10,085 nucleotides of DNA from Bacteriovoracaceae bacterium (lineage in GTDB: Bacteria > Bdellovibrionota > UBA1018), in NCBI GenBank assembly GCA_947500275.1, contig CANMSW010000065.1, positions 1-10,085 on the forward strand, read 5' to 3'. The position numbers were made by a program, and so were the translations under genes. The notes below the pieces were generated by a model that worked only from the letters and a program-made list of their open reading frames with translations, did no database searches and was not told the origin of the DNA. Below are positions 1-6,789 of the stretch, piece by piece (the first letter of the stretch is position 1; each line of letters starts with the position of its first letter).

Positions 1-8
1 ATTTAAAT

Positions 9-85
9 TGGTGGCTGAGGGCGGGATCGAACCGCCGACCTGCGGGTTATGAATCCGCCGCTCTAACCATCTGAGCTACCCAGCC
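9..85 (-). tRNA. tRNA-Met (CAU), elongator type
   Basis: Read on the minus strand, this 77-nt sequence folds as a full cloverleaf. The 7-bp acceptor stem is GGCTGGG/CTCAGCC with one G-U pair. The D arm is GCTC/GAGC, the anticodon loop TTCATAA gives anticodon CAU, the variable loop is AGGTC, and the T arm is GGCGG/CCGCC around TTCGATC. Discriminator A is followed by a genome-encoded CCA. CAU can be elongator Met, initiator Met or Ile2 (lysidine-modified). Initiator is unlikely because the anticodon stem lacks the three consecutive G-C pairs next to the loop and the first acceptor pair is a normal G-C. The U4-A69 acceptor pair resembles E. coli elongator Met rather than tRNA-Ile2, which has C4-G69 and C5-G68. 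The anticodon stem closes with an A31-C39 mismatch. Met is preferred; Ile2 is not excluded. Confidence 0.9.
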
Positions 86-114
86 GACCGACTTGATTGT
101 CTAAAGAGTCCATG

Positions 115-143
115 CTTCTAACCTCGAAATCGGGATCGATCAA
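115..143 (-). promoter_or_regulatory. possible sigma-70 promoter for the tRNA
   Basis: On the minus strand TTGATC (138-143) and TAGAAG (115-120) lie 17 bp apart. Each matches four of six consensus bases. The -10 is 29 bases upstream of the mature tRNA 5' end, which is a reasonable leader length. The match is only moderate, so this is a tentative call from spacing and position. Confidence 0.35.
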
Positions 144-274
144 CCCTCTTGTTACAGGTATTTACGCCCCCCTGTGCGAATCCCCAATCGGGGGAACATC
201 TCCTCTTGTCGCCACATTCGGGCCGTGTTGAATTCCTCCAAGCTTTTGAAAACTGCCTGAAACTCTTAAGAAAC

Positions 275-1291
275 ATGACGAACTCGGTCGATTCCGCTGC
301 CTCTGAAATTGCCGTCCGCCCTTACCCCCGGCCTGGGGAAGTGGGGGGGCGCCTTTTGCGGAAAATCGTGTCGTTCCTGAGAAAACAATCCTTAGATCTT
401 CCGCTCGCAACGCCGACTGTGCTTGCGTGCTCGGGCGGGCTCGACTCCACGGCTCTCCTTCTTCTCGTGGCAAAGTACGGCCGCAGGATTGTCGCCCCCG
501 GTGCCCGGCTTGAAGTCCTTCATGTGAATCACGGGTGGCGGGCGAGTGCCTCGGACGGGGACGAAGCCTTTGTTCAAAGCTTGGCTCACGAATTTCAGCT
601 CCCCATTCATGTGCACCGCGCGCAACCTCCCGCGCAGAACGATCCGTCCTCCTGGGAAGATCACGCGCGCAAGATTCGCCAAAAAGCGTTTGATCAATGG
701 CTCGAGCAAAATGCGGGCGGTAAGATTTTGACAGCTCATCAGGCCGACGATCGCCTTGAGACTCTCCTTTGGCGAATTTTCACGGGAACGACCGACACGC
801 ACGGCGCTGGGATTTTGCCCCTTCATGGCGCGCTCGTCCGCCCGTTGCTCGACTTGCGTCGCAGCGAGCTTCAAGCGTTCCTTGAAGAAGAGGGACGTAA
901 TTGGCGGAAAGATCAAACCAATGACGATCCGTCTTTCCTGAGGGTTCGGGTCCGCCAAGAAATCCTCCCGCGCATTGAAGAAGTCTTTCCTCGAGCGGGC
1001 GAGCATTTGCTTTCCATGGCGGATCAAGCGGCTCAGTCCGCGCGGTCCGCGTCCATCGCGCCCGATTTCGAGCAATCGGCGTTAGCTCTTTTTTGGGGGG
1101 GCGCTGGACTTTCTCTCAGGCGTCCCCATGTAATGAACATGCTCGAAGTTTTACGCGGGGCGAAGACGGGGAGCGTTACCCTTCCTGAAGGGTGGGTTTT
1201 TCGGTCTGAACCCAGTGGGGGCGCCGAGCGCTGGATTTTGGAGCGCGGGCAAGCTTCCCGGGGAAAAGGTTCGGCGAACGGCAATCAGTAA
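275..1291 (+). CDS. tilS: tRNA(Ile)-lysidine synthase TilS
   Basis: This cytoplasmic enzyme uses ATP and lysine to turn C34 of tRNA-Ile(CAU) into lysidine, switching decoding from AUG to AUA. With the ATG at 275 the product is 338 residues, in the range of the shorter TilS forms that lack a full C-terminal extension (E. coli has about 430). The N-type ATP pyrophosphatase P-loop SGGLDS is at residues 53-58, HVNHGWR at 83-89, and TAHQADDRLET at 153-163 corresponds to the family's HHxDDQxET motif. RPLLDLRRSEL at 189-199 and an arginine-rich helix at 223-233 follow, as in TilS. There are no CxxC pairs, which argues against TtcA. A TTG at 149 would add 42 residues in frame, but they look unlike TilS and no ribosome binding site precedes it; ATG 275 has a weak AAGAAA before it. 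The gene is divergent from the tRNA and 133 bp ahead of ftsH. Confidence 0.9.
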   Translation: MTNSVDSAASEIAVRPYPRPGEVGGRLLRKIVSFLRKQSLDLPLATPTVLACSGGLDSTALLLLVAKYGRRIVAPGARLEVLHVNHGWRASASDGDEAFVQSLAHEFQLPIHVHRAQPPAQNDPSSWEDHARKIRQKAFDQWLEQNAGGKILTAHQADDRLETLLWRIFTGTTDTHGAGILPLHGALVRPLLDLRRSELQAFLEEEGRNWRKDQTNDDPSFLRVRVRQEILPRIEEVFPRAGEHLLSMADQAAQSARSASIAPDFEQSALALFWGGAGLSLRRPHVMNMLEVLRGAKTGSVTLPEGWVFRSEPSGGAERWILERGQASRGKGSANGNQ

Positions 1292-1308
1292 GTGACCGAA
1301 AGTCCAAG

Positions 1309-1368
1309 TTTTTTTAGTGTTTAAAAAAGAGGTCCGGTTTGACCCTGAAAAAGCCGACATGGTAACCT
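1309..1368 (+). promoter_or_regulatory. ftsH promoter with UP-like A/T tract and extended -10
   Basis: TTGACC (1339-1344, five of six consensus bases) is followed after 18 bp by TAACCT (1363-1368). TG sits at 1360-1361, giving the TGn extended -10 arrangement. Upstream, T7 (1309-1315) and A6 (1323-1328) put A/T tracts where an UP element would bind the RNA polymerase alpha subunit. Transcription would start near 1375, about 50 bases before the ftsH ATG. No sigma-32-type pattern was evident. The call rests on pattern matching only. Confidence 0.55.
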
Positions 1369-1377
1369 GAATCAGGT
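1365..1377. promoter_or_regulatory. perfect 13-bp palindrome, candidate operator
   Basis: ACCTGA and TCAGGT are exact reverse complements separated by one base. The element overlaps the proposed ftsH -10 hexamer and start point, a placement typical of a repressor operator. Which protein would bind is unknown. It could also form a small RNA hairpin, but its 1-base centre makes a DNA site more plausible. Confidence 0.4.
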
Positions 1378-1424
1378 GAATTCATCGGGGTAGTCTGCAG
1401 GGAACTTTGGGAGATTCCACCATC

Positions 1425-3359
1425 ATGAAGACAAATCCAAAAACGATCGCGCTGTGGCTGATTCTGGTCCTTTTATTTGTGAGCTTATTTAAAGCTCTCG
1501 ATACCGGTAATCGCGCGCGCAAAGAAGTCCGCTTCAGCGAGTTTGTCCAGATGGTGAAGGGGGGCAAAATCGCGGACGTCACGTTCAAGGCGGAAGACAG
1601 TATCGTTGGCACGCTGAAGGAGCCCGCAGCAGACGGCAAGAAGCAGGTCGAGACGGTGGGCGACACCGCCAATCCAAAAATTTACGAAATGCTGGTCGAG
1701 AACAATATCTACCCCAATTTCGACCGCACCGAAAAAACGCCGATGTGGCAGCAGATGTTCATTTCCTGGTTTCCCATGCTGCTGCTCTTCCTCTTCTTCT
1801 TTGTCTTCATGCGCCAGATTCAAGTGGGCGGCGGTAAGGCCATGTCCTTCGGCAAGAGCCGTGCGCGCATGTTGAATGAGTCGGACCATAAAGTGACGTT
1901 CAAAGACGTCGCGGGTTGCGATGAAGCAAAAGAAGAGCTGGTCGAAATTGTCGAGTTCTTGAAAGATCCGAAAAAATTCACGCGCTTGGGTGGCCGTATT
2001 CCTAAAGGCGTTCTCTTGATGGGCCCTCCGGGGACCGGTAAAACCCTGCTCGCTAAAGCAGTCGCAGGGGAAGCCGATCGTCCTTTCTTCTCGATCTCGG
2101 GTTCCGATTTCGTGGAAATGTTTGTCGGCGTCGGTGCTTCGCGTGTTCGTGATTTGTTTGAGCAAGGGAAGAAGCATAAGCCTTGTATCATTTTCATCGA
2201 TGAGATCGATGCAGTCGGTCGTCACCGTGGAGCGGGCCTTGGGGGCGGACACGACGAGCGCGAACAGACATTGAACCAGTTGCTGGTTGAAATGGACGGG
2301 TTCGAAGGGAACGAAGGCGTGATCTTGGTGGCTGCAACCAACCGCCCTGATGTTCTGGATCCAGCTTTGTTGCGTCCAGGTCGCTTCGATCGTCGCGTGG
2401 TGGTTTCGGCTCCAGACGTTCGGGGCCGTGAAGAGATCCTGAAAGTTCACACCCGTAAAACCCCGATGGTTCCAGGGCTCGATTTGTCGTTGATTGCTCG
2501 GGGCACGCCGGGGTTCTCCGGGGCTGACCTCGAAAACTTGGTGAACGAAGCGGCGCTGATGGCTGCTCGCATCGGGAAGAAAATGATCGAGCTGGTGGAC
2601 TTCGAAGAAGCCAAAGACAAAGTGCTGATGGGCGCTGAGCGGCGGAGTTTGGTGCTCAGTGATGCCGAGAAGCGCACGACGGCCTACCATGAAGCAGGAC
2701 ACGCTTTGGTCGGGAAGTTCATGCCGGGCACGGATCCGATTCATAAAGTGACCATCATTCCTCGGGGAATGGCGCTCGGTGTGACTCAGACCCTCCCTCG
2801 GGAAGACCGTTTGAATCTGTCGCGCGACAAGGCCGAGAATAACATCTCGTTCTTGATGGGCGGACGGATCGCCGAAGAGCTGATTTTGAATCAGAAGACG
2901 ACGGGCGCTGGAAACGATATCGAACGCGCGACTGAAATTGCCCGCCGCATGGTTTGCGAGTGGGGAATGAGCGATGTGCTCGGGCCTCTGACCTTTGGTA
3001 AGAAAGAAGAGCAGATTTTCTTGGGCCGCGAGATTTCGCAACACCGCGATTACTCGGAAGCGACTGCACAGACGATTGATCGTGAGATTCGGGACATCGT
3101 TGATCGCAACTACCGTCGTGCTCGTGATATCTTAACGAATAAAACCCAAGTTCTTCACGATCTGGCTCAGGCACTCCTTGAGTACGAGACCCTGGACGGG
3201 GAAGAAGTGGATCGGATTGTGCGTGGCGAGAAGATCGTGCGCGTGAAGAAAGAGGACACTACTCCTCCTTCGGCCGAAACTCCGGTTGCGGTTGAAGAGG
3301 GAGCTGCCTCGAAGAATCCGTTTCGTGGCGGGGCAGGTGCTGCCCCGGCTCCGGCCTGA
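1425..3359 (+). CDS. ftsH: ATP-dependent zinc metalloprotease FtsH
   Basis: FtsH is a hexameric inner-membrane AAA+ protease that extracts and degrades misassembled membrane proteins and some short-lived cytosolic regulators. The 644-residue product has transmembrane segments at about 7-25 and 112-129 flanking a short periplasmic domain. In the AAA domain are Walker A GPPGTGKT (200-207), the pore loop MFVGVGA (232-238), Walker B IIFIDE (255-260) and the second region of homology with arginine fingers in RPGRFDR (317-323). The peptidase site has HEAGH (422-426) as zinc ligands and catalytic glutamate, with Asp497 in GAGNDIERAT as the likely third ligand. The tail (about 610-644) is low-complexity, rich in Pro, Ala, Glu and Gly. 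ATG 1425 is chosen because GGGAG (1409-1413) precedes it and the hydrophobic segment follows at once; a TTG at 1407 would add six residues. The gene appears monocistronic, with its own promoter and terminator. Confidence 0.98.
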   Translation: MKTNPKTIALWLILVLLFVSLFKALDTGNRARKEVRFSEFVQMVKGGKIADVTFKAEDSIVGTLKEPAADGKKQVETVGDTANPKIYEMLVENNIYPNFDRTEKTPMWQQMFISWFPMLLLFLFFFVFMRQIQVGGGKAMSFGKSRARMLNESDHKVTFKDVAGCDEAKEELVEIVEFLKDPKKFTRLGGRIPKGVLLMGPPGTGKTLLAKAVAGEADRPFFSISGSDFVEMFVGVGASRVRDLFEQGKKHKPCIIFIDEIDAVGRHRGAGLGGGHDEREQTLNQLLVEMDGFEGNEGVILVAATNRPDVLDPALLRPGRFDRRVVVSAPDVRGREEILKVHTRKTPMVPGLDLSLIARGTPGFSGADLENLVNEAALMAARIGKKMIELVDFEEAKDKVLMGAERRSLVLSDAEKRTTAYHEAGHALVGKFMPGTDPIHKVTIIPRGMALGVTQTLPREDRLNLSRDKAENNISFLMGGRIAEELILNQKTTGAGNDIERATEIARRMVCEWGMSDVLGPLTFGKKEEQIFLGREISQHRDYSEATAQTIDREIRDIVDRNYRRARDILTNKTQVLHDLAQALLEYETLDGEEVDRIVRGEKIVRVKKEDTTPPSAETPVAVEEGAASKNPFRGGAGAAPAPA

Positions 3360-3393
3360 TAGCTTTTGCAGTTTTGAAAATTTGAACGAAGTT

Positions 3394-3430
3394 GGATGAC
3401 CCCGATCGCTCCGGGGTCATCCGTTTTTTT
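3394..3430 (+). terminator. strong intrinsic terminator after ftsH
   Basis: GGATGACCCCG (3394-3404) and CGGGGTCATCC (3412-3422) form a perfect 11-bp stem with a 7-base loop, then one G and seven Ts (3424-3430). It lies 34 bases after the ftsH stop and only 35 bases before the cdaA start, so it should separate ftsH from the cdaA group unless read-through occurs. Confidence 0.93.
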
Positions 3431-3454
3431 GGAAATCACGGAGCGAAGGAATCT

Positions 3455-3460
3455 GAGGAG
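3455..3460 (+). promoter_or_regulatory. ribosome binding site that sets the cdaA TTG start
   Basis: GAGGAG lies five bases before TTG 3466. No in-frame ATG is nearby, and the predicted protein reads like a CdaA N-terminus from this codon on, so this site supports a non-ATG start. Confidence 0.7.
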
Positions 3461-3465
3461 ACGAC

Positions 3466-4347
3466 TTGTTCGATTTGGTCCGCAATCTCGGCAGCAGCAT
3501 TCGACTGATTGACCTCATCGACATCGTTCTCGTGGCGTTCATCGTTTATCGTGTGCTTTTGCTCATCCGCGGAACCCGCGCCATGCAAATGCTCACGGGG
3601 CTCGGTATCCTGGGCGTAGCGTTTTTCCTCTCCAGCACGCTGGAACTCTTCACCACGCATTGGCTTCTTTCTCACTTTTTCGATTACCTCTTTTTGATTG
3701 TGATCGTGCTCTTCCAAGACGATCTCAGGCGCGCTCTGACGAACGTGGGGAAGAACCCATTCTTCGCAGCGTCATCCCAGGAAGAAGAGCGTGAAATGGT
3801 CGATGAGATCGCACGAGCGGCGACTCGTCTCGCTCGTGAGCGCATCGGTGCCCTGATTGTCGTCGAGCGCGAGACGGGGCTGAAAAACTTCATCGATACC
3901 GGTTCGCGTATCGATGCCAAAGTGAAGAGTGAGTTACTCTACTCGATTTTCGTTCCTTCGTCCCCCATTCATGATGGCGCCGTCATTATGACGAACGGAC
4001 GGATCGCGGCGGCGGGATGTTTTTTACCGCTCTCGAAAGATCCTAATATCGACAAAAAGTACGGCACACGGCACCGCGCCGCACTCGGTCTCACCGAGGA
4101 TACGGATGCAATCGTTGTGCTGGTTTCGGAAGAAGCAGGGGAAGCGCATTTGGTGAAGAACGGAAAAATCACCATGAATTTGAACGAGAGCGAGCTTCGC
4201 GCAAGTTTAGGTGCGCTACTCGATATCGCTCGCCGTCAGGCCGGATTGTCGCGGCGGATGGGGGGCTGGCTTCAAGGGGTTTGGCCACGAGTGGAGTCGC
4301 GCTTTAGACGTAATCCCGAGTCGGATCGAGAGCGGGATCGGGGCTAA
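3466..4347 (+). CDS. cdaA: diadenylate cyclase CdaA (membrane c-di-AMP synthase)
   Basis: CdaA condenses two ATP into cyclic di-AMP, a second messenger that in other bacteria controls potassium and osmolyte transport and cell-wall balance. The 293-residue product has three N-terminal hydrophobic segments (about 17-35, 42-60 and 70-84), then a linker and a DAC domain (about 100-260). The two diagnostic catalytic motifs are intact: DGA at 170-172 within IHDGAVIM, and RHR at 202-204 within GTRHRAALG. Membrane segments of this kind fit CdaA rather than DisA, which is soluble and carries DNA-binding domains, or CdaS. The last ~30 residues form an arginine-rich, probably disordered tail. Translation starts at TTG. 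Nine bases separate it from cdaR, then glmM: the conserved cdaA-cdaR-glmM order, in which CdaR and GlmM regulate CdaA in Firmicutes. No promoter was found in the 35 bases after the ftsH terminator. Confidence 0.95.
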   Translation: MFDLVRNLGSSIRLIDLIDIVLVAFIVYRVLLLIRGTRAMQMLTGLGILGVAFFLSSTLELFTTHWLLSHFFDYLFLIVIVLFQDDLRRALTNVGKNPFFAASSQEEEREMVDEIARAATRLARERIGALIVVERETGLKNFIDTGSRIDAKVKSELLYSIFVPSSPIHDGAVIMTNGRIAAAGCFLPLSKDPNIDKKYGTRHRAALGLTEDTDAIVVLVSEEAGEAHLVKNGKITMNLNESELRASLGALLDIARRQAGLSRRMGGWLQGVWPRVESRFRRNPESDRERDRG

Positions 4348-4356
4348 GAGGAAACA

Positions 4357-5283
4357 ATGTCACGTTTAGGAGCCTTAGAACGCATCATCGAGGGAATGCG
4401 CACGAACTTCGGAGCGAAGCTTTTCTCGCTCTTTTTAGCGATCGTGCTCTGGGGGGTCGTGCTGGGTTCCAGGAGCGTGGAAGTCACGCAAGAGGTTCCG
4501 CTCGAAATCATCACGTCATCGGATTTAACTCCTGCGAACGACTTACCGGAGCGAATTTCGTTTCGATTGGCGGGGCCTAAAGCTTTTTTACGGGCGATCT
4601 TGGATCGGCCCGAAGAGCCCATTCGCGTCAATCTGGCGAGCGCCAAAGCGGGCTTAGTCACTTATCGGTTTTTCTCGGACAACATCCATTTGCCGATTGG
4701 GGTGAAGGTCCTTTCGATTACTCCGAGTTCGATTCTGATTAAGCTTGAGCAAACCAAGAAGCGCGAAGTGCCCGTTCAGCTTGAATTGCGTGGCGAACCT
4801 CCTGAGGGATATCAGTTGATTCGCTCGGAAGTGCGCCCGGAGAAAGTCAAAATTTCCGGTGCCGAGAGCCGGGTGGACGCTGTGGTCTCGGTCTCGACAC
4901 TCCCGGTGGATTTGTCGCGGATCAAGGCGACGACCGAAAAAGAAGTGGATCTCGATTTAGAGCGCCAGCAAGTGAAACTTGAGGGGCAGGCCCCGCGCGT
5001 TTTCCTGCAAATCGAGCCGATTCCTGCGAATTTCCGAATTCGGAATGTCGAAGTCCGTGTGCTCAGCTCCTATAAAGTGCGCTTAGAGGAAAAGACGGTC
5101 AGCGTTCATGTGCGCGCTGACGCCAAGCTTCTTCAGAGTTTGGATCGCTCGCAGGTTTTTGGAGTGGTCGATTTGCGCGGCAAGCCCAAAGGAAAATACA
5201 CGGAGAGTGTGAGCGTCACCCTCCCGGAAGGAATTGTTCCCGTGAAGACGATTCCCGAAAAAGTAACAGTCGTTTTGGAGTGA
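4357..5283 (+). CDS. cdaR: CdaR, YbbR-domain regulator of CdaA
   Basis: This 308-residue protein has one transmembrane segment near its N-terminus (about 20-37) and a long beta-rich extracytoplasmic part. Roughly three YbbR-like repeats can be read at about 45-130, 136-222 and 228-308. Each ends in a strand of the type SSILIKLE, APRVFLQIE or EKVTVVLE. In Firmicutes the equivalent protein binds CdaA in the membrane and changes its activity; the Bacillus protein has four repeats, so this form is one shorter. The ATG at 4357 follows a good GAGGAAA site, nine bases after the cdaA stop. Tight coupling to cdaA suggests co-translation and a shared complex. The symbol rests on domain type and location between cdaA and glmM; the regulatory role in this organism is inferred. 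Confidence 0.88.
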   Translation: MSRLGALERIIEGMRTNFGAKLFSLFLAIVLWGVVLGSRSVEVTQEVPLEIITSSDLTPANDLPERISFRLAGPKAFLRAILDRPEEPIRVNLASAKAGLVTYRFFSDNIHLPIGVKVLSITPSSILIKLEQTKKREVPVQLELRGEPPEGYQLIRSEVRPEKVKISGAESRVDAVVSVSTLPVDLSRIKATTEKEVDLDLERQQVKLEGQAPRVFLQIEPIPANFRIRNVEVRVLSSYKVRLEEKTVSVHVRADAKLLQSLDRSQVFGVVDLRGKPKGKYTESVSVTLPEGIVPVKTIPEKVTVVLE

Positions 5284-5321
5284 AAGCTTTCTCACCCAAC
5301 TAGGGATCAAGAAGGTTCATT

Positions 5322-6755
5322 ATGGCAAAAGCTTCGAGTGGTTCGAGAAAACTCTTTGGAACGGATGGGATTCGCGGAGTTGCGAATGAGTGGCCGATGA
5401 CGGGTGAAGTGGCGATGGCGGTAGGGCGCGCTGTTGCGGGCGTGCTCACGCAGATGCCGCTGCCGTCGCGCTCGTCTTTGCCTGTGGGCTTGAAGCCCTT
5501 GGATTCCAATCGGCCTGTGCGCCGGGCGCGTATTGTCGTCGGGAAGGACACGCGCCTTTCCGGTTATATGATTGAACAAGCGCTTGCTTCAGGGATTTGT
5601 TCCATGGGTGCCGACTGTATTCTGATCGGCCCTCTGACGACGCCAGGTGTTGCGTTCGTGACTCAAAGTATGCGGGCTGATGCGGGTATTATGATCTCGG
5701 CTTCGCACAATCCGTACTACGACAACGGGATTAAGATCTTCTCGGCCGATGGCTATAAGCTCCCCGATGCGCTCGAAGCCGAAATCGAACGCTTGGTGCT
5801 GGAAGCAGGGGAGTTAAGCCGGATGCGTCCGACGGGTGACCTCGTTGGAAAAGCGAAACGAATTGAAGACGTTCATGGGCGATATCTCGTGTTTCTGAAG
5901 TCGCTCTTCCCGAAAGAAATGGATTTGATGGGCATGCGGGTCGCACTCGATTGCGCGAACGGAGCCGCCTACAAAGTGGCGCCCCTGGTGTTCGAGGAGC
6001 TCGGGGCCGAAGTGATTCGCCGGGGCGTGGACCCTAATGGTTTAAACATTAACGATCAATGTGGCGCGCTCTACCCACAGTCCATTGCCCACACCACGGT
6101 CGAGTACCGCGCTGATATCGGAATTGCGCTCGACGGGGACGGAGACCGTTGTATTTTGTCCGACGAAAACGGCGAGATCGTCGATGGCGATCAAATCATT
6201 GGCCTATGCGCGCTTCAGATGGCGGACGAAGGAACGCTTGCCGGCAACACAGTCGTCACGACGCCGATGTCGAATATCGGTCTCGAATTGACGCTCAAGC
6301 AGCGTGGCATTGAAATGGTGCGCGCTCCGGTGGGCGATCGGTATGTGGTCGAGCAAATGCGTCGCCACGGCTATAGTTTGGGCGGGGAGCAATCGGGGCA
6401 TATCATTTTCTTGGATCAGTCGACGACGGGCGATGGAATTGTCGCAGCCTTGCGCGTGATGGAAGCGATGCGCAGGACCGGTAAGCCGCTTTCGGAACTC
6501 AAGAAGAGCATCGCGCTCTATCCCCAAGTTCGCGAAGATGTGCGGATCACGAAGCGCGAAGCGATTGAGAATCTCCCTGAAGTATCGCGACTGATTGCCG
6601 ATGCCGAGCAAGAGCTCAAAGGCAAAGGGCGGGTTTTTGTGCGTCTTTCGGGAACCGAGCCTCTGGCTCGGGTGATGGCCGAAGGGGAAGATCGCGCTCA
6701 GATTCAGCGGCTTGCCAAAGGGATCGCGGCGGCCATTCAAAAAGCTCTAGCTTAA
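5322..6755 (+). CDS. glmM: phosphoglucosamine mutase GlmM
   Basis: GlmM interconverts glucosamine-6-phosphate and glucosamine-1-phosphate, the step before UDP-GlcNAc for peptidoglycan and lipopolysaccharide. The 477-residue product has FGTDGIRG at 12-19 and the phosphoserine loop ISASHNP with the active serine at 128. The magnesium site DGDGDR is at about 271-276, the sugar-binding GGEQSGH at about 354-360, and the phosphate-binding RLSGTEPLARV near 441-451. GEQSGH and TTGDG are typical of GlmM rather than of phosphoglucomutase or phosphomannomutase. It is some 30 residues longer than E. coli GlmM (445), mostly because of an extra stretch at about 43-68 just before VVGKDTRLSG in domain 1. ATG 5322 follows AAGAAGG with a 6-base spacer. 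It lies 38 bp after cdaR, in the conserved c-di-AMP/cell-wall module. Confidence 0.97.
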   Translation: MAKASSGSRKLFGTDGIRGVANEWPMTGEVAMAVGRAVAGVLTQMPLPSRSSLPVGLKPLDSNRPVRRARIVVGKDTRLSGYMIEQALASGICSMGADCILIGPLTTPGVAFVTQSMRADAGIMISASHNPYYDNGIKIFSADGYKLPDALEAEIERLVLEAGELSRMRPTGDLVGKAKRIEDVHGRYLVFLKSLFPKEMDLMGMRVALDCANGAAYKVAPLVFEELGAEVIRRGVDPNGLNINDQCGALYPQSIAHTTVEYRADIGIALDGDGDRCILSDENGEIVDGDQIIGLCALQMADEGTLAGNTVVTTPMSNIGLELTLKQRGIEMVRAPVGDRYVVEQMRRHGYSLGGEQSGHIIFLDQSTTGDGIVAALRVMEAMRRTGKPLSELKKSIALYPQVREDVRITKREAIENLPEVSRLIADAEQELKGKGRVFVRLSGTEPLARVMAEGEDRAQIQRLAKGIAAAIQKALA

Positions 6756-6789
6756 GTCGAGTCGAACGGCACCAACGAGGATTTTCATC

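Noticed and set aside
93..122. Plus-strand promoter for tilS (TTGATT / TCTAAC)
   Set aside because: Weak match with an 18-bp spacer, overlapping the tRNA promoter candidate. Not enough to support a call.
149..274. N-terminal extension of TilS from TTG 149
   Set aside because: The 42 residues do not resemble TilS, no ribosome site precedes TTG 149, and an ATG at 275 lies at a sensible distance from the P-loop.
392..1075. 227-residue minus-strand frame opposite tilS
   Set aside because: Antisense to tilS with no recognisable motif and no upstream signals.
1292..1328. Terminator after tilS using the T7 tract
   Set aside because: Only a 3-bp GAC/GTC stem precedes the Ts. The A/T tracts fit better as an upstream element of the ftsH promoter.
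1485..3044. 519-residue open frame on the minus strand opposite ftsH
   Set aside because: It is fully antisense to a clear, motif-complete ftsH. The product is rich in His, Gln and Phe from reversed codons, has no ribosome site and resembles no family. It is a shadow caused by codon bias.
6204..6740. 178-residue minus-strand frame opposite glmM
   Set aside because: Shadow frame; the glmM frame has intact catalytic motifs across the region.
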